This document shows, in pieces, positions 45,123-53,936 of a stretch of DNA of 64,000 nt; positions within the stretch are counted from its first letter, which is position 1, and each line of letters opens with the position of its first letter. Below the pieces are notes generated by a model that did no database searches, was not told where the DNA came from, and worked only from the letters and a program-made list of their open reading frames with translations. Both the position numbers and the translations under genes were made by a program. This DNA comes from Chthonomonadales bacterium (GTDB lineage: Bacteria > Armatimonadota > Chthonomonadetes > Chthonomonadales > CAJBBX01): positions 62,001-126,000 of the forward strand of contig DAIDHP010000006.1 in the NCBI GenBank assembly GCA_027459625.1, written 5' to 3'.

Positions 45123-46904
45123 TTATATTTTCTTTTTCAGATATACCGCATACAGTTCGCAACGTGGCTGTGCATTAAGGGGGGATTCTCCGCTTAAAAC
45201 ACCTGCGCTTCGCAGCCTGAAGAATGCCTCCTCCGGACAACTCTTTCCGGTGAGCGTCGCCTGCATCGCACTGAGGAGTTCGGAATCCTCTCGAATAAGA
45301 GAGGTCATATGCCGTAGGTGATCACCAAAGGGACCGTTGTCCTCCTCGGATTGGCGAATGAAGGAGTGGAAGTCCTCCTTTTTAAGAGTTAACTCATAAA
45401 GACCGCGTCTTACAAGATATGGGTGTCCGCCCGTCCACTTATAAAACTTTTCCATTTTTCGATCGTCATCGAGGATTGAATCGTGCAGTTCATTGAGTTT
45501 GGAGATATCCGCGTAAGTGAAATCCTCCAATGTGATCCTTGTGCCCACGTTGAAAGGCGACTTGTTGAGATCACGGATATATAGATGGGCCTCAGTAGCC
45601 AATGCGAGGGCTATGGAGAGTCGCCGCCAAGGTTTTTGCGGTTCCAAACTGCGTTTCTCGTGCCAGGCGCGTAACATGGAGAAAATCTCCCCGTTGAAAG
45701 GATATTTGAATAACCTGTCGACGCCATCCATTCCCCATACCAACGGAGTCTTGAGGCTTGGTATGGTCACCTTGATAACAAATTGCTCAAGATTGAAAAT
45801 TGGACTATGCAAGGGGTTCCACCTTAGGATGTCCGGTGTTTGAATGTTCAGTTGCGCCGCCATCATCTCCATCAGTGAGCGGCAAAGGCTTTCCATGGAA
45901 TTGAAACTTGACTTGTCCAATATCTCGAAATTGGTGACAAGCGTTTCGGCTCCGCACTCCCGGGCGGTCTGCATCGCGCGAGCCAGAAGGGAGGATTTAC
46001 CGCTTTGGCGTGATCCTTTGATCACGAGTAAGCTATCCATTTCAATAATGGCGTTTTTCGTGATTGTATCCACATATCGTTTGATATAATAATGGGAGTT
46101 GAGGGGTTCCGCCCCCCCTACCGATTCGTTCTGAGAATCGGGAGAACCATCCCCATTTGAATATACATTTTGATTTTCCACTATTTCGATATACTTTCTT
46201 ACCATTGATTTGGAAGGCTCGAGCCCGATTGGTTTTAGGTAATCGGTGTATCGATTGAAAAGGTTGATCGCTCTGATGCGCTCCCCGTCTGCGATCATCA
46301 TCCCCATCAAATCGTTCCATCCGTTTTCCTCTGACGGATTGTTCTTCACGTATAGCGTTTGGAATCTAATGGAATTCGCATAATCCCTTCGCTCCATCGC
46401 AATTTTAGAGAGTGTATGCAAGGCGTTCAAATAGTCCATCCTGTATTTCTCTCGATAATCCATAATCCAAGGATCGTTCCATTCCTCCAATAGCGGAGCG
46501 GTGTAAATTTTAACCGCTTTTTGCAAGGAGGAGATTGTGTTATCCTCAATCAATTTGGAGAAAGCGAATATGTCCGCCTCAATCCCCTCTGTGTTAAATC
46601 CTATGGATCCCCTGTCCCTGGTGATGCGTTTGGACTCCTCCCCTAGATATCCTCTAAGGTTGGATATGCATTGCCTTAGTGAATCTGATTTCGTATCCTC
46701 CGACCAAAGGGAGTCGAGCAGATACGTGTTGGACACCTGCTTCCCTTTTTTCATTACAAGGAAGACAAGAAGCCTGTCCACTCCACGCGTCTCCATTTTT
46801 TTCAACTGCGCTCCATCCACGGTGAGTTCAAAGGAGCCGAATAGTTTGATTTTGATCATCATAATCGATTGATGAAGCCCTATACCGAGCATTCCATGTT
46901 CCAT
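45123..46904 (-). CDS. SARP/BTAD-type transcription factor fused to an AAA_35-like ATPase domain
   Basis: 593 residues. MIKIKLFGSFELTVDG (from residue 16) begins an OmpR-type winged helix as in SARP/BTAD activators, with LRQCISNLRGYLG as recognition region. A TPR-like BTAD domain follows (about 108-245). Residues about 265-590 are homologous to the ATPase of the next gene: Walker A IKGSRQSGKSS and FYKWTGGHPYLVRRGL. The Walker B segment reads PLVWGMDGVD, so the catalytic Glu is Gly. Family comparison favours starts at residues 15-16 (46862 or 46859), though no ribosome site marks them. Architecture recalls AfsR (SARP plus NTPase), but with a different NTPase family. Tandem repeats for self-regulation lie at 46950-46971. 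Confidence 0.8.
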   Translation of the reverse strand: MEHGMLGIGLHQSIMMIKIKLFGSFELTVDGAQLKKMETRGVDRLLVFLVMKKGKQVSNTYLLDSLWSEDTKSDSLRQCISNLRGYLGEESKRITRDRGSIGFNTEGIEADIFAFSKLIEDNTISSLQKAVKIYTAPLLEEWNDPWIMDYREKYRMDYLNALHTLSKIAMERRDYANSIRFQTLYVKNNPSEENGWNDLMGMMIADGERIRAINLFNRYTDYLKPIGLEPSKSMVRKYIEIVENQNVYSNGDGSPDSQNESVGGAEPLNSHYYIKRYVDTITKNAIIEMDSLLVIKGSRQSGKSSLLARAMQTARECGAETLVTNFEILDKSSFNSMESLCRSLMEMMAAQLNIQTPDILRWNPLHSPIFNLEQFVIKVTIPSLKTPLVWGMDGVDRLFKYPFNGEIFSMLRAWHEKRSLEPQKPWRRLSIALALATEAHLYIRDLNKSPFNVGTRITLEDFTYADISKLNELHDSILDDDRKMEKFYKWTGGHPYLVRRGLYELTLKKEDFHSFIRQSEEDNGPFGDHLRHMTSLIREDSELLSAMQATLTGKSCPEEAFFRLRSAGVLSGESPLNAQPRCELYAVYLKKKI

Positions 46905-46949
46905 AGTATTTTACTCGGGCGAAAGTGCGAATTGACCCAAGATCGGTTA

Positions 46950-46971
46950 TTGTCACAATTCTGTCACACTT
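46950..46971 (-). promoter_or_regulatory. Tandem 11-base repeats, candidate SARP operator
   Basis: TTGTCACAATT (46950-46960) and CTGTCACACTT (46961-46971) match at 9 of 11 positions. On the minus strand the core reads TGTGACA twice with starts 11 bases apart, the heptamer spacing reported for SARP binding sites. They lie 46 bases upstream of the first possible start codon. A canonical -10 box downstream is not evident. Confidence 0.55.
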
Positions 46972-47027
46972 TACCCTAAGAATTTGCGGGAAACCATATC
47001 CATCCAAGTAAACACCGCGCACCTACT

Positions 47028-47069
47028 CAAATAAGAAAGCCAAGGGATTTCCCATGGCTTTCTTATTTG
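47028..47069. terminator. Long bidirectional terminator
   Basis: CAAATAAGAAAGCCA (47028-47042) pairs perfectly with TGGCTTTCTTATTTG (47055-47069), and inside it GGG pairs with CCC around ATTT. T-rich or A-rich flanks exist on both sides. It terminates the MFS gene on the minus strand and insulates the SARP-type gene from it. Confidence 0.75.
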
Positions 47070-47092
47070 ATCTTGTTTTCGAATTCCGTGGA

Positions 47093-48343
47093 TTAATGCA
47101 CTAAGGTTGCCTCGCCAACACTCTCTTTTTCAAGTCTGCGGTTGATTTTCAAACTCATCAGGAAGGCGATTCCCATCAATACCGCTGATGCGTAATAGGG
47201 CACCCCCTCGCCCATTTTTTGGAGCATCCAAGTGCCCAGCAATGGCGCAAACACTCTCGCCAAGCTTCCCATGGATTGCTGCACCCCCATAATCGATCCC
47301 CGTTCCTCAGGACCCGCCGCCTTGGAAACCAGGCTGGAAAGAGAGGGGGTGAGGAAACCGTTGCCCATGGAAAGCATTGCGGCAAGGATGGTTAAAATGG
47401 TTAAGGAGTGGTTCGCACCAATAAAGAAGAGAGAAACGGTAAGTATCAACGAGCCGATCCATACTAACCTCACCTCTCCAACTCTTTGAGCTAATCCCCC
47501 CATCACCGCTCCTTGCGAGAGAACCGCCACCACTCCCACAACGCCAAATATCGGACCCACCATTGCGGCGGCGTGTTTTTCCAAAACACTCTCAGCAATC
47601 CTCCCTGCTTGCCCGGGCTCCACGAAGCGAAGCAAAATGAACCAGGTAAACGTTGCCTCCATCATCGAAAAGGCGAAGGAGGATGTGGTGAAGACTGTTA
47701 GTAACTCTCCCAATGTGGCGTGCTTGAACGCCTTTTTCATGCCGGATATATTAAATAACACAATCTTGCGAGCATGCTGCGTGTCACGATCTTGAATGTG
47801 AGATTCCGGAAGAGCGAAAAAGGACCATATGAAGTTAATCAAAGCCAAACCGGAGACGAAAAACGCAGGCGCCCCGAGTCCATGCTTTCCGAGAACTCCG
47901 CCTATCCAAGGTCCAGTGGAAAAACCTATCCCGAACGCCATTCCGATCAGAGCCATGCCTCGGGAGCGTTTTTCGGGCGGCATCACATCGGCGATGTACG
48001 CTTGGGCGGTGGGGAGGCTCGCGGCGGTTAATATGCCCGCCATGATTCGCGCAAAGAAGAGCATCCACATTTGCGCCGCCAAACCGTATATCAGAAAGGA
48101 AACGCTTGAACCGATAAGACCTAGGAGAATGAACGGTCGTCTGCCATGAAGGTCTGATAGCCTGCCCCAAATCGGGGAGAAGGTGAACACCATCAGGGAG
48201 TATACAGCCGTTAGCCAGCCGGCCATGATCGGACCTCCCCCGAATTGCTTCACATATAGAGGAAGCAATGGGAGGATGATACCGAAACCCAACAGGTCAA
48301 TCATGACTGTAATGAATAGTATGATGAGGGATGACTTTTTCAT
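47093..48343 (-). CDS. MFS transporter, TetA/drug-exporter-like
   Basis: 416 residues with 12 predicted helices. N-terminal LIILFITVMIDLLGFGIILP with the conserved D in helix 1, the loop GRLSDLHGRRPFILLG (motif A), and helix-5 motif C-like GIGFSTGPWIGGVLG point to the DHA1 proton-antiport exporters (TetA type). It probably exports a hydrophobic or antibiotic-like compound; the substrate is unknown. It is followed by a strong terminator. The convergence of regulator and exporter here is only positional. Confidence 0.85.
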   Translation of the reverse strand: MKKSSLIILFITVMIDLLGFGIILPLLPLYVKQFGGGPIMAGWLTAVYSLMVFTFSPIWGRLSDLHGRRPFILLGLIGSSVSFLIYGLAAQMWMLFFARIMAGILTAASLPTAQAYIADVMPPEKRSRGMALIGMAFGIGFSTGPWIGGVLGKHGLGAPAFFVSGLALINFIWSFFALPESHIQDRDTQHARKIVLFNISGMKKAFKHATLGELLTVFTTSSFAFSMMEATFTWFILLRFVEPGQAGRIAESVLEKHAAAMVGPIFGVVGVVAVLSQGAVMGGLAQRVGEVRLVWIGSLILTVSLFFIGANHSLTILTILAAMLSMGNGFLTPSLSSLVSKAAGPEERGSIMGVQQSMGSLARVFAPLLGTWMLQKMGEGVPYYASAVLMGIAFLMSLKINRRLEKESVGEATLVH

Positions 48344-48442
48344 TGATTGTTTATACGTGCAAAATAATAGAAATGTAACCTTTTTACGAGTTGCATGGAA
48401 AACAGCCGCTTTGTTTCATCCGCTTTTCACAGAAGGATAACT

Positions 48443-49258
48443 CTAAATTCCTTTTGACCTTGCGTATGGCGCATGCAACTTCCGATATTCAATATATCGC
48501 TCAATCGCCTGATCCAGTGCAATCGCCACTATCTTCCTACCCGCATTGGTGGAAATTAACTTATCATCGTGACGCGATGTCAAATCGCACATCTCCACCA
48601 ATACGGTGGGTATACGGGCGAAAATCGATCCGGTAAGTACGCCTCCCTGATGTGATCCCACAAAGGTGGAATCATCCGTTCGCACCGGATTGGCATGCAA
48701 AAATCCCTGCAATTTCGCTTTTAACACACTATCCAATAGATGAGCCGCCTTTTCGCTCTCGCGGCAAACGAGGGGAGGCGGTCCCGACACCCCGTATTTT
48801 CTCCCGGAATGGCTGGGATAATAGAGAGTGAAACCGTTTCCGCCTGCGGCGTCGCAGTGCAATCGGATGAATAAGAGTGCATGAGCCTTATTGGCGATCT
48901 CCGCTCTGCGACGATTGGTGACAAACTCCATCTCACTGGATTTGGTCATGACGCATTTCACTCCTTGCTTTGTCAAAAGGCTTCTCAATTTGAGCGCCAC
49001 AAGCCAATTAATGTGACGCTCCACAAGCCCATTATCGGAAGCCCCGGCGGATGTTTCGGAGGGGTGCCCAGGATCAATGCAAACGACGGGTTTTTCATTA
49101 GGCGAAAGTGGATAAGCGACGCGATTTAAGAGGATGCATCCCCCAATTAAAACGATGGGCAGCAAGGTTATGCTTTTGATTTTCGGTTTTTTTATTTGCA
49201 TTGGTTTGAGATGTTCTCCCGTCAATTTCATTGAACTATCGGCTTTCGTATGACTCAT
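48443..49258 (-). CDS. N-acetylmuramoyl-L-alanine amidase (Amidase_3)
   Basis: 271 residues. An N-terminal membrane helix (KSITLLPIVLIGGCILLNRV) exports or anchors it. The catalytic domain shows zinc ligands in VVCIDPGHPSETS, LFIRLHCDAAG and the Glu in VLVEMCDLTS, the AmiC/CwlD pattern that cuts the amide between muramic acid and stem peptide. There are alternative starts at residues 10 and 20. It lacks any obvious cell-wall-binding domain. It probably works in peptidoglycan turnover or cell separation. Confidence 0.88.
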   Translation of the reverse strand: MSHTKADSSMKLTGEHLKPMQIKKPKIKSITLLPIVLIGGCILLNRVAYPLSPNEKPVVCIDPGHPSETSAGASDNGLVERHINWLVALKLRSLLTKQGVKCVMTKSSEMEFVTNRRRAEIANKAHALLFIRLHCDAAGGNGFTLYYPSHSGRKYGVSGPPPLVCRESEKAAHLLDSVLKAKLQGFLHANPVRTDDSTFVGSHQGGVLTGSIFARIPTVLVEMCDLTSRHDDKLISTNAGRKIVAIALDQAIERYIEYRKLHAPYARSKGI

Positions 49259-49392
49259 CTCGGCGTCTCGTTTTAATGAAACGTCAACTGATTAGCATTA
49301 TCGGCGTCTTGATCGTGATTACAAATATTCCGAACGATGGGATGCAACAGCTAAATTTCGGTATTCATTAAAAAATCCTGCATGGATAGATA

Positions 49393-50550
49393 TTATTTGG
49401 AAACCGAGGTGTTGCTTCCGATGGCATCCCGGATAGCTTCCAGCGCAGGCAATGCGTTTCCATGCTGATCAAATAGCGTTAGGTTGTCTTGTGACGAACC
49501 GAAGCGTTTCGATGGCAACCATGTTGGCTCCCATGGGACGAAGCCCAAGCCCATTCGGTTCGGAAGGCTTTTCAATGTGTTGATTAACTCAGTGTAAAAC
49601 TCCGCTTGCCCGTAAGGGGTGAAGGGGGGCATGCCGTTCAAAGGCTTGCCGTGCCAAATGTCCGGGGTGCTATCAAAGGTTTCATCCGTCCATGGATAAT
49701 CCGTCTCAACAATTAGGACGGGAATATGGTATTTGTCCACGATTTGATCGAGATTTTTTTTAAGAACAACCAAGTTTCCGTGCCAGCATGGGTAATAGGA
49801 GACTCCGATGATGTCGGGCAAGGCGCCTCCATACTTGATAAAGTTGGTCATGTGCCAGATCACGGAACTAGCGCCTGCGATATGATGCAAAAAGAGAATT
49901 GGATATCCTGGGGGCAAAGCCGCCGTGCATCCATCCTCCGCCGCCTGGACAAGTTGTGCAAAACGGCGCCACCCATCGGGGGAATCGGTTCTGCCATCCG
50001 GCCAGAGCATGCCCGTGTTCACTTCGTTCCCGCATTGTATAATCTCCGGGGACACACCGTTTTTCCGAAAAGCGGTGATAACAGCCTTGGAATAGTCATA
50101 CAATGCGGTTTTTAGACCTTCGAAATCTAAATTTTGCCAAGCCTCCGGTATTTGCTGATGATCAGGATCCGCCCAGGTATCGGAATAATGAAAGTCCAAT
50201 AGGATGTTAAATCCCTCCGACTTCGCCCTTTTGGCGAGAGCGATATCGTAGTTCAAGTCGCAACACATCGGTCCTTGACCGGATGGATGGTTGAAAATAC
50301 GCAGTCGGATAGTATTAAAACCGAAATGTCTGAGTATTTTAAAAGCGTCCTCTTGTTTTCCGTTAATCTTGAAAACTCCTCCAGCCTGTTCCACTTTGGT
50401 TTGCATGGTGACATCCGCGCCGACGATAAATGGGATTGGGTGCGATTCCTTTGAATTTACCGCCCATGCCTCAAGGAAGGTTGTAAAAATGAAAAGAGAG
50501 ATGAATGCGATTTGAGCGAGATGCCTATACCATGGAAAAAGTTTGTTCAT
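49393..50550 (-). CDS. GH53 endo-beta-1,4-galactanase, secreted
   Basis: 385 residues from ATG 50550; the frame is open to 50634. MNKLFPWYRHLAQIAFISLF begins a signal peptide ending near FLEAWA. The GH53 barrel starts PFIVGADVTMQTKVEQAGG, and the N-terminal part has FGFNTIRLRIFNHPS. Acid/base Glu is in IQCGNEVNTGMLWPDG and nucleophile Glu in VLIVETDYPW; the C-terminus has WEPTWLP. It cleaves beta-1,4-galactan side chains of pectin outside the cell. It stands alone on the minus strand without clear promoter motifs. It extends the picture of plant-polysaccharide degradation. Confidence 0.92.
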   Translation of the reverse strand: MNKLFPWYRHLAQIAFISLFIFTTFLEAWAVNSKESHPIPFIVGADVTMQTKVEQAGGVFKINGKQEDAFKILRHFGFNTIRLRIFNHPSGQGPMCCDLNYDIALAKRAKSEGFNILLDFHYSDTWADPDHQQIPEAWQNLDFEGLKTALYDYSKAVITAFRKNGVSPEIIQCGNEVNTGMLWPDGRTDSPDGWRRFAQLVQAAEDGCTAALPPGYPILFLHHIAGASSVIWHMTNFIKYGGALPDIIGVSYYPCWHGNLVVLKKNLDQIVDKYHIPVLIVETDYPWTDETFDSTPDIWHGKPLNGMPPFTPYGQAEFYTELINTLKSLPNRMGLGFVPWEPTWLPSKRFGSSQDNLTLFDQHGNALPALEAIRDAIGSNTSVSK

Positions 50551-50851
50551 GCGAAAGCGCCATGTTGGGAAAGCGATGTTAAGTTGTTCGGGATAGGGTT
50601 GGATTGCCAAACGGCCCGATTTCACATTAATCATACATCAAAAAACGGGGTGATACACTAAAGCGGATAAAAAGACGGGAGTAAGACCAATACAAATTGA
50701 TATTCCCTCGCATGTCATTCTATGTCGAATATCATGCAATTGAAAAATGGTGTCACGCCAAGTGTGAAAGACGAAAGAAAAAACGCTTTTTCAAAAGATG
50801 ACGGTTATCTCAAAAAAACATGATATCCTGTATCACCATGGATCGGTTTTG

Positions 50852-51739
50852 TTACTCATCATAGAATTGGTATTGCGCGAGGCTTTTTAAACGTTCCATC
50901 GCTTGGGCTTCTATTTGTCGCACCCTCTCTCTTGAAAGGCTGAGATTTTCCCCGATCTCTTGTAGCACGAGAGGGTTGTCATGATCAAACCCGAGCCTTT
51001 GGCGGATGATATCCCTCTCCCTGGCGTTCAACGAGTTGAGCATGTTATTTAATAGCCGCTTCATTTCCCGGTATAAAACCACCTCTTCCGGATCGTATGC
51101 TTCATGATCTTCAAGGACGGAGCCCAACGTGGAATTCTCTTCGTTTCCAACCAGGATATCCAGGGACAACGGTTCGGTGGACAGATTTATATAGGATTGC
51201 AACCTTTCCGGTTTCATTTGCATGCGACATGCAAGCGTTTCGATATCCGGCTCCTCGCCTGTCTGACGGATATGCGAGACTCGTTCTTTCTCAACTTTTC
51301 TTAATGTATCCGCCACATGCGAGGGGATTCGAATGGAGTGCGCCTTGTTATCTATGGCGCGGCTGATCGCCTGGCGTATCCAATGCGTGGCGTATGTGCT
51401 GAAACGATACCCCTTGGTAGGGTCGAAACGGTCGCATGCAGCGATTAATCCGATGGAACCTTCCTGCACCAGATCCTCGAACGGTATCAAGAAAGAGTGG
51501 TAACTTCGCGCGACATTCACCACCAAGCGCATATTGGCCTCCACCAGTCGGTTTCTGGCGTCGCGGTCTCCGTTCTGACATCGATAAGCCAGGGATCGCT
51601 CTTCGTCGTGCGTAAGAAGTCGGTGCCGTGTGAGATAACCGATGTAATTCGCCCATTCCACCGGGATAGAGTGTGAAGGCGCATTTTCGTTATTCCTTGC
51701 TTTGGACGGCGTAACGGAGGATTTGCTGCGATTGACCAT
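50852..51739 (-). CDS. RNA polymerase sigma factor, group 2/3 sigma-70
   Basis: 295 residues from ATG 51739 (GGGGAAC upstream; a TTG/ATG start near 51799-51781 is possible). No region 1.1. Region 1.2 is WANYIGYLTRHRLLTHDEE, region 2 has RNRLVEANMRLVVNVARSY and the DNA-melting segment KGYRFSTYATHWIRQAISRA, region 3 is short, and region 4 ends LSLSRERVRQIEAQAMERLK. Size and motif sharpness fit an RpoS/SigB-group-2 factor that recognises -10/-35 promoters like those listed here. It is a single-gene unit. Confidence 0.92.
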   Translation of the reverse strand: MVNRSKSSVTPSKARNNENAPSHSIPVEWANYIGYLTRHRLLTHDEERSLAYRCQNGDRDARNRLVEANMRLVVNVARSYHSFLIPFEDLVQEGSIGLIAACDRFDPTKGYRFSTYATHWIRQAISRAIDNKAHSIRIPSHVADTLRKVEKERVSHIRQTGEEPDIETLACRMQMKPERLQSYINLSTEPLSLDILVGNEENSTLGSVLEDHEAYDPEEVVLYREMKRLLNNMLNSLNARERDIIRQRLGFDHDNPLVLQEIGENLSLSRERVRQIEAQAMERLKSLAQYQFYDE

Positions 51740-52246
51740 CTTGTTCCCCAATAGATTAATGAATTCAGGTGAATAAACCATTAATCCCTTAGACACCAAT
51801 CCCGCGAAGTTGTTTCAGATTTATTCCGATGAACCATGCATGTCCGAGAGGCAATCACGGCGGGAACTTGTGAGAGGGTTGATCTCTGAAGTATAATCTT
51901 TAGGATGAAGGTTTTTAAATATGCAGTTCCTTGACAATCAATCGCTCGTAAATGACAATTCATCTCTTGCATTTATGGTATTTTGCAATTGCCTTGGATC
52001 ATAATGGTTGTAACTGCAGTTGGCAAAATAATCGTATGAAGAGAAGAGGAAGTGACTCATTTCGCCGAATAGGTTTCTGATTGAGTTTTTCGCACGGGCA
52101 TGGGTATGAGGGGTTCGCATGGTGATTTTTTGAGGAGAGGGAATTGCAAATACTCCTCGTGCGTGAAGAGTGTGGATTTTAACCCGCTTTGATAGGCGAG
52201 ATAACCCTTGAAGCGAAGGATTTATACTTCAGGAATGGAACACTAG
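51740..52246. other. Divergent intergenic region sigma gene / SecD-P1-like gene
   Basis: It has several palindromes: GCAATTGC (51985-51992), AACTGCAGTT (52012-52021) and the inverted pair TATTTTGC (51979-51986) / GCAAAATA (52023-52030). TGACAAT is repeated at 51932 and 51953. I see no gene here. Confidence 0.4.
51931..51959 (+). promoter_or_regulatory. Possible promoter toward the SecD-P1-like gene
   Basis: TTGACA (51931-51936), 17 bases, then GACAAT (51954-51959). The -35 is perfect and the -10 four of six. The leader would be about 280 bases and contain the palindromes listed for this region. Confidence 0.35.
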
Positions 52247-52975
52247 ATGTCTCAAGACAATCAAACCGATGAGACCCCCTACCCCAAGCGGTCGATATAC
52301 GGTACATTATTTCGAGAACGTGGCACAAAAAGAGCTTTTCTGTTCGTTGTTGCCGTGTTGGTTCTCTGGTATGGATATAATTACATTCATATTTACGAGA
52401 TAGACCAAGTTAAATGGCCTGCCTTGAAACCCGACCCCTCCGGTATTACGGTTCTTGGGTTGTTGGATAGAAACCGTCCGGGATGGAGGAGGAAGTACAT
52501 GGCAATCGAATCCAATGAAGCGTGGCAGATACGCAGACCGGATGACGCCCCTCCGCCCGACGACACCACTCCCCAGGAGAAACAGGAAAGAGGATCCGTG
52601 CCTGCTGAGGCGAGCCGAGTGGTATCGGGTGACGCCGTGCCTGTTTCAGAATTGATGAGGACACTTCCCGTTGTGCTCACCAGCGCTCAGTTCAAATCCG
52701 CTTGGGTGACGGAGCATGAGGAGCCGTTGTTCGATCGAAAATACTACGCCCTTCATATCGTTTTCTCTGATCAGGGGAGATCGAGATACTGGCAGTTTTC
52801 CTCCAAGCACAACAAGGAGAGATTGGTTTTTGTGCTTGGAGGTCGCATCCTTACCTGTCCGCAGATGGTGCCAATGGACACCTCCGAGCTTACCATAAGC
52901 CCGATTCCGCTTAAATCGGATGCGGATGAACTGAGCAATTTCATTAATTGCCATAAAATCACGAATTGTCCATAA
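52247..52975 (+). CDS. Single-span protein with a SecD P1-head-like domain
   Basis: 242 residues. A membrane helix at about 29-47 (RAFLFVVAVLVLWYGYNYIH) follows a 28-residue cytoplasmic tail; a Pro/acid-rich linker comes near 100-120. Residues about 145-235 resemble the periplasmic head of SecD (YYALHIVFSDQGRSRYWQFS, ERLVFVLGGRILTCPQM, ELTISPI). SecD's membrane channel part is missing, so it cannot be a translocase subunit by itself. It lies 27 bases before a DUF2089 gene. Function unknown; an envelope partner of Sec or of another exporter is conceivable. Confidence 0.6.
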   Translation: MSQDNQTDETPYPKRSIYGTLFRERGTKRAFLFVVAVLVLWYGYNYIHIYEIDQVKWPALKPDPSGITVLGLLDRNRPGWRRKYMAIESNEAWQIRRPDDAPPPDDTTPQEKQERGSVPAEASRVVSGDAVPVSELMRTLPVVLTSAQFKSAWVTEHEEPLFDRKYYALHIVFSDQGRSRYWQFSSKHNKERLVFVLGGRILTCPQMVPMDTSELTISPIPLKSDADELSNFINCHKITNCP

Positions 52976-53002
52976 AAAAACTAACCAGAGTGAAAAATAA
53001 AA

Positions 53003-53317
53003 ATGCATAAATACATTAAAAACTGTCCCGTATGTTCTGGAGAAATGTACATCAGCGAACTCACTTGCGAGGAATGTCACACTGTGATCCATAGCAAGTT
53101 TGAAACCTGCCGTTTCTGCAGGCTGAACCCTGAGCAGATGCAATTCATCGAGCTCTTCTTGAAAAATCGCGGTAATATAAGTAGTGTCGCTGCGGAATTA
53201 AAACTGGCGCATCCCACAGTTTCCCGACGACTTGAAGCCATTCTACACTTGCTAGGTCTGAGGCAGTTGGATGAAGAGGATTCAGAGTCCTCCGCAGTGT
53301 GCGGGATGCATTTGTAA
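53003..53317 (+). CDS. DUF2089 family zinc-ribbon/HTH regulator
   Basis: 104 residues. An N-terminal zinc ribbon (NCPVCSGEM, LTCEECHTVIHSKFETCRFC) is followed by a helix-turn-helix (FLKNRGNISSVAAELKLAHP then TVSRRLE), the DUF2089 arrangement. Such genes often precede a short SHOCT/DUF4097-type gene, as here. A DNA-binding regulator is likely, by family; the target is probably its own operon. It is unusual in having a sigma-like RGN motif but an otherwise divergent recognition helix. Confidence 0.8.
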   Translation: MHKYIKNCPVCSGEMYISELTCEECHTVIHSKFETCRFCRLNPEQMQFIELFLKNRGNISSVAAELKLAHPTVSRRLEAILHLLGLRQLDEEDSESSAVCGMHL

Positions 53318-53413
53318 ACCTCGCATCGCTATCCGGGTGCGATTGATTCTTCATTGTCATCCAAGCCTGAACCGATCCGAATGCGGCGGGTGTCGCTTCA
53401 CGGAGATAACGCC

Positions 53414-53884
53414 ATGAATGAGTATATCAGTCAGATATTGAAGTTAGTTGAGCAAGGGAAGATTAGCGCGGCGGAGGCTCAGTCGTTAATTGATTCCATC
53501 AGCCATGCTGAATCAAAGACAGACGAGCGGCGGGCACCTGAGCAACCGGCTCCTGAACCCAAGGAGGAGGAGCCGAAATCCCAGGCGACCTCTGAGGAAC
53601 AGGCGGCAAAGGATGAGGTGAAATTTCCATTCGATTGGAACAAACCGATTACGATTGAACTTCCTCCCATAGCTGAGAAACTCGGCAAAGAGATTAAGGA
53701 CTTGGATGCTTCAGCAATTCTGAACAAGGCCAAACAGGAAGTGCAGCATTTTTGGGAGAAGATATGGGACAAGGATGTAGTCACAACGAACACCGAGCAA
53801 ACTCCTCCTCATGAGAATGCTTCTCAAGCGGATTCGAAAACTGAGGAATCCGGCTCGGAGCGGAGCGAAGGTTCCGATAAATAG
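53414..53884 (+). CDS. SHOCT-like N-terminus, acidic cytoplasmic protein
   Basis: 156 residues from ATG 53414 (GGAG eight bases upstream). The first 30 residues (ISQILKLVEQGKISAAEAQS, then LIDSI) form the short helix-turn found at the start of YvlB/DUF4097 and SHOCT proteins. The remainder is acidic, Pro/Glu-rich and disordered-looking, with a mid region FPFDWNKPITIELPP and a helix (KLGKEIKDLDASAILNKAKQ). It pairs with the DUF2089 gene 96 bases upstream. No membrane segment. Role unknown; multimerisation is suggested by the motif only. Confidence 0.6.
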   Translation: MNEYISQILKLVEQGKISAAEAQSLIDSISHAESKTDERRAPEQPAPEPKEEEPKSQATSEEQAAKDEVKFPFDWNKPITIELPPIAEKLGKEIKDLDASAILNKAKQEVQHFWEKIWDKDVVTTNTEQTPPHENASQADSKTEESGSERSEGSDK

Positions 53885-53936
53885 GAGATTTAACATCCTC
53901 CCTCACTTTTTTTCGTTCGAATGACAAAGAGGAACA

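Noticed and set aside
47028-47069. Inverted repeat as an attachment site or insertion end
   Set aside because: The perfect stem with a small loop, placed 23 bases after a stop codon and flanked by T/A runs, is a typical terminator.
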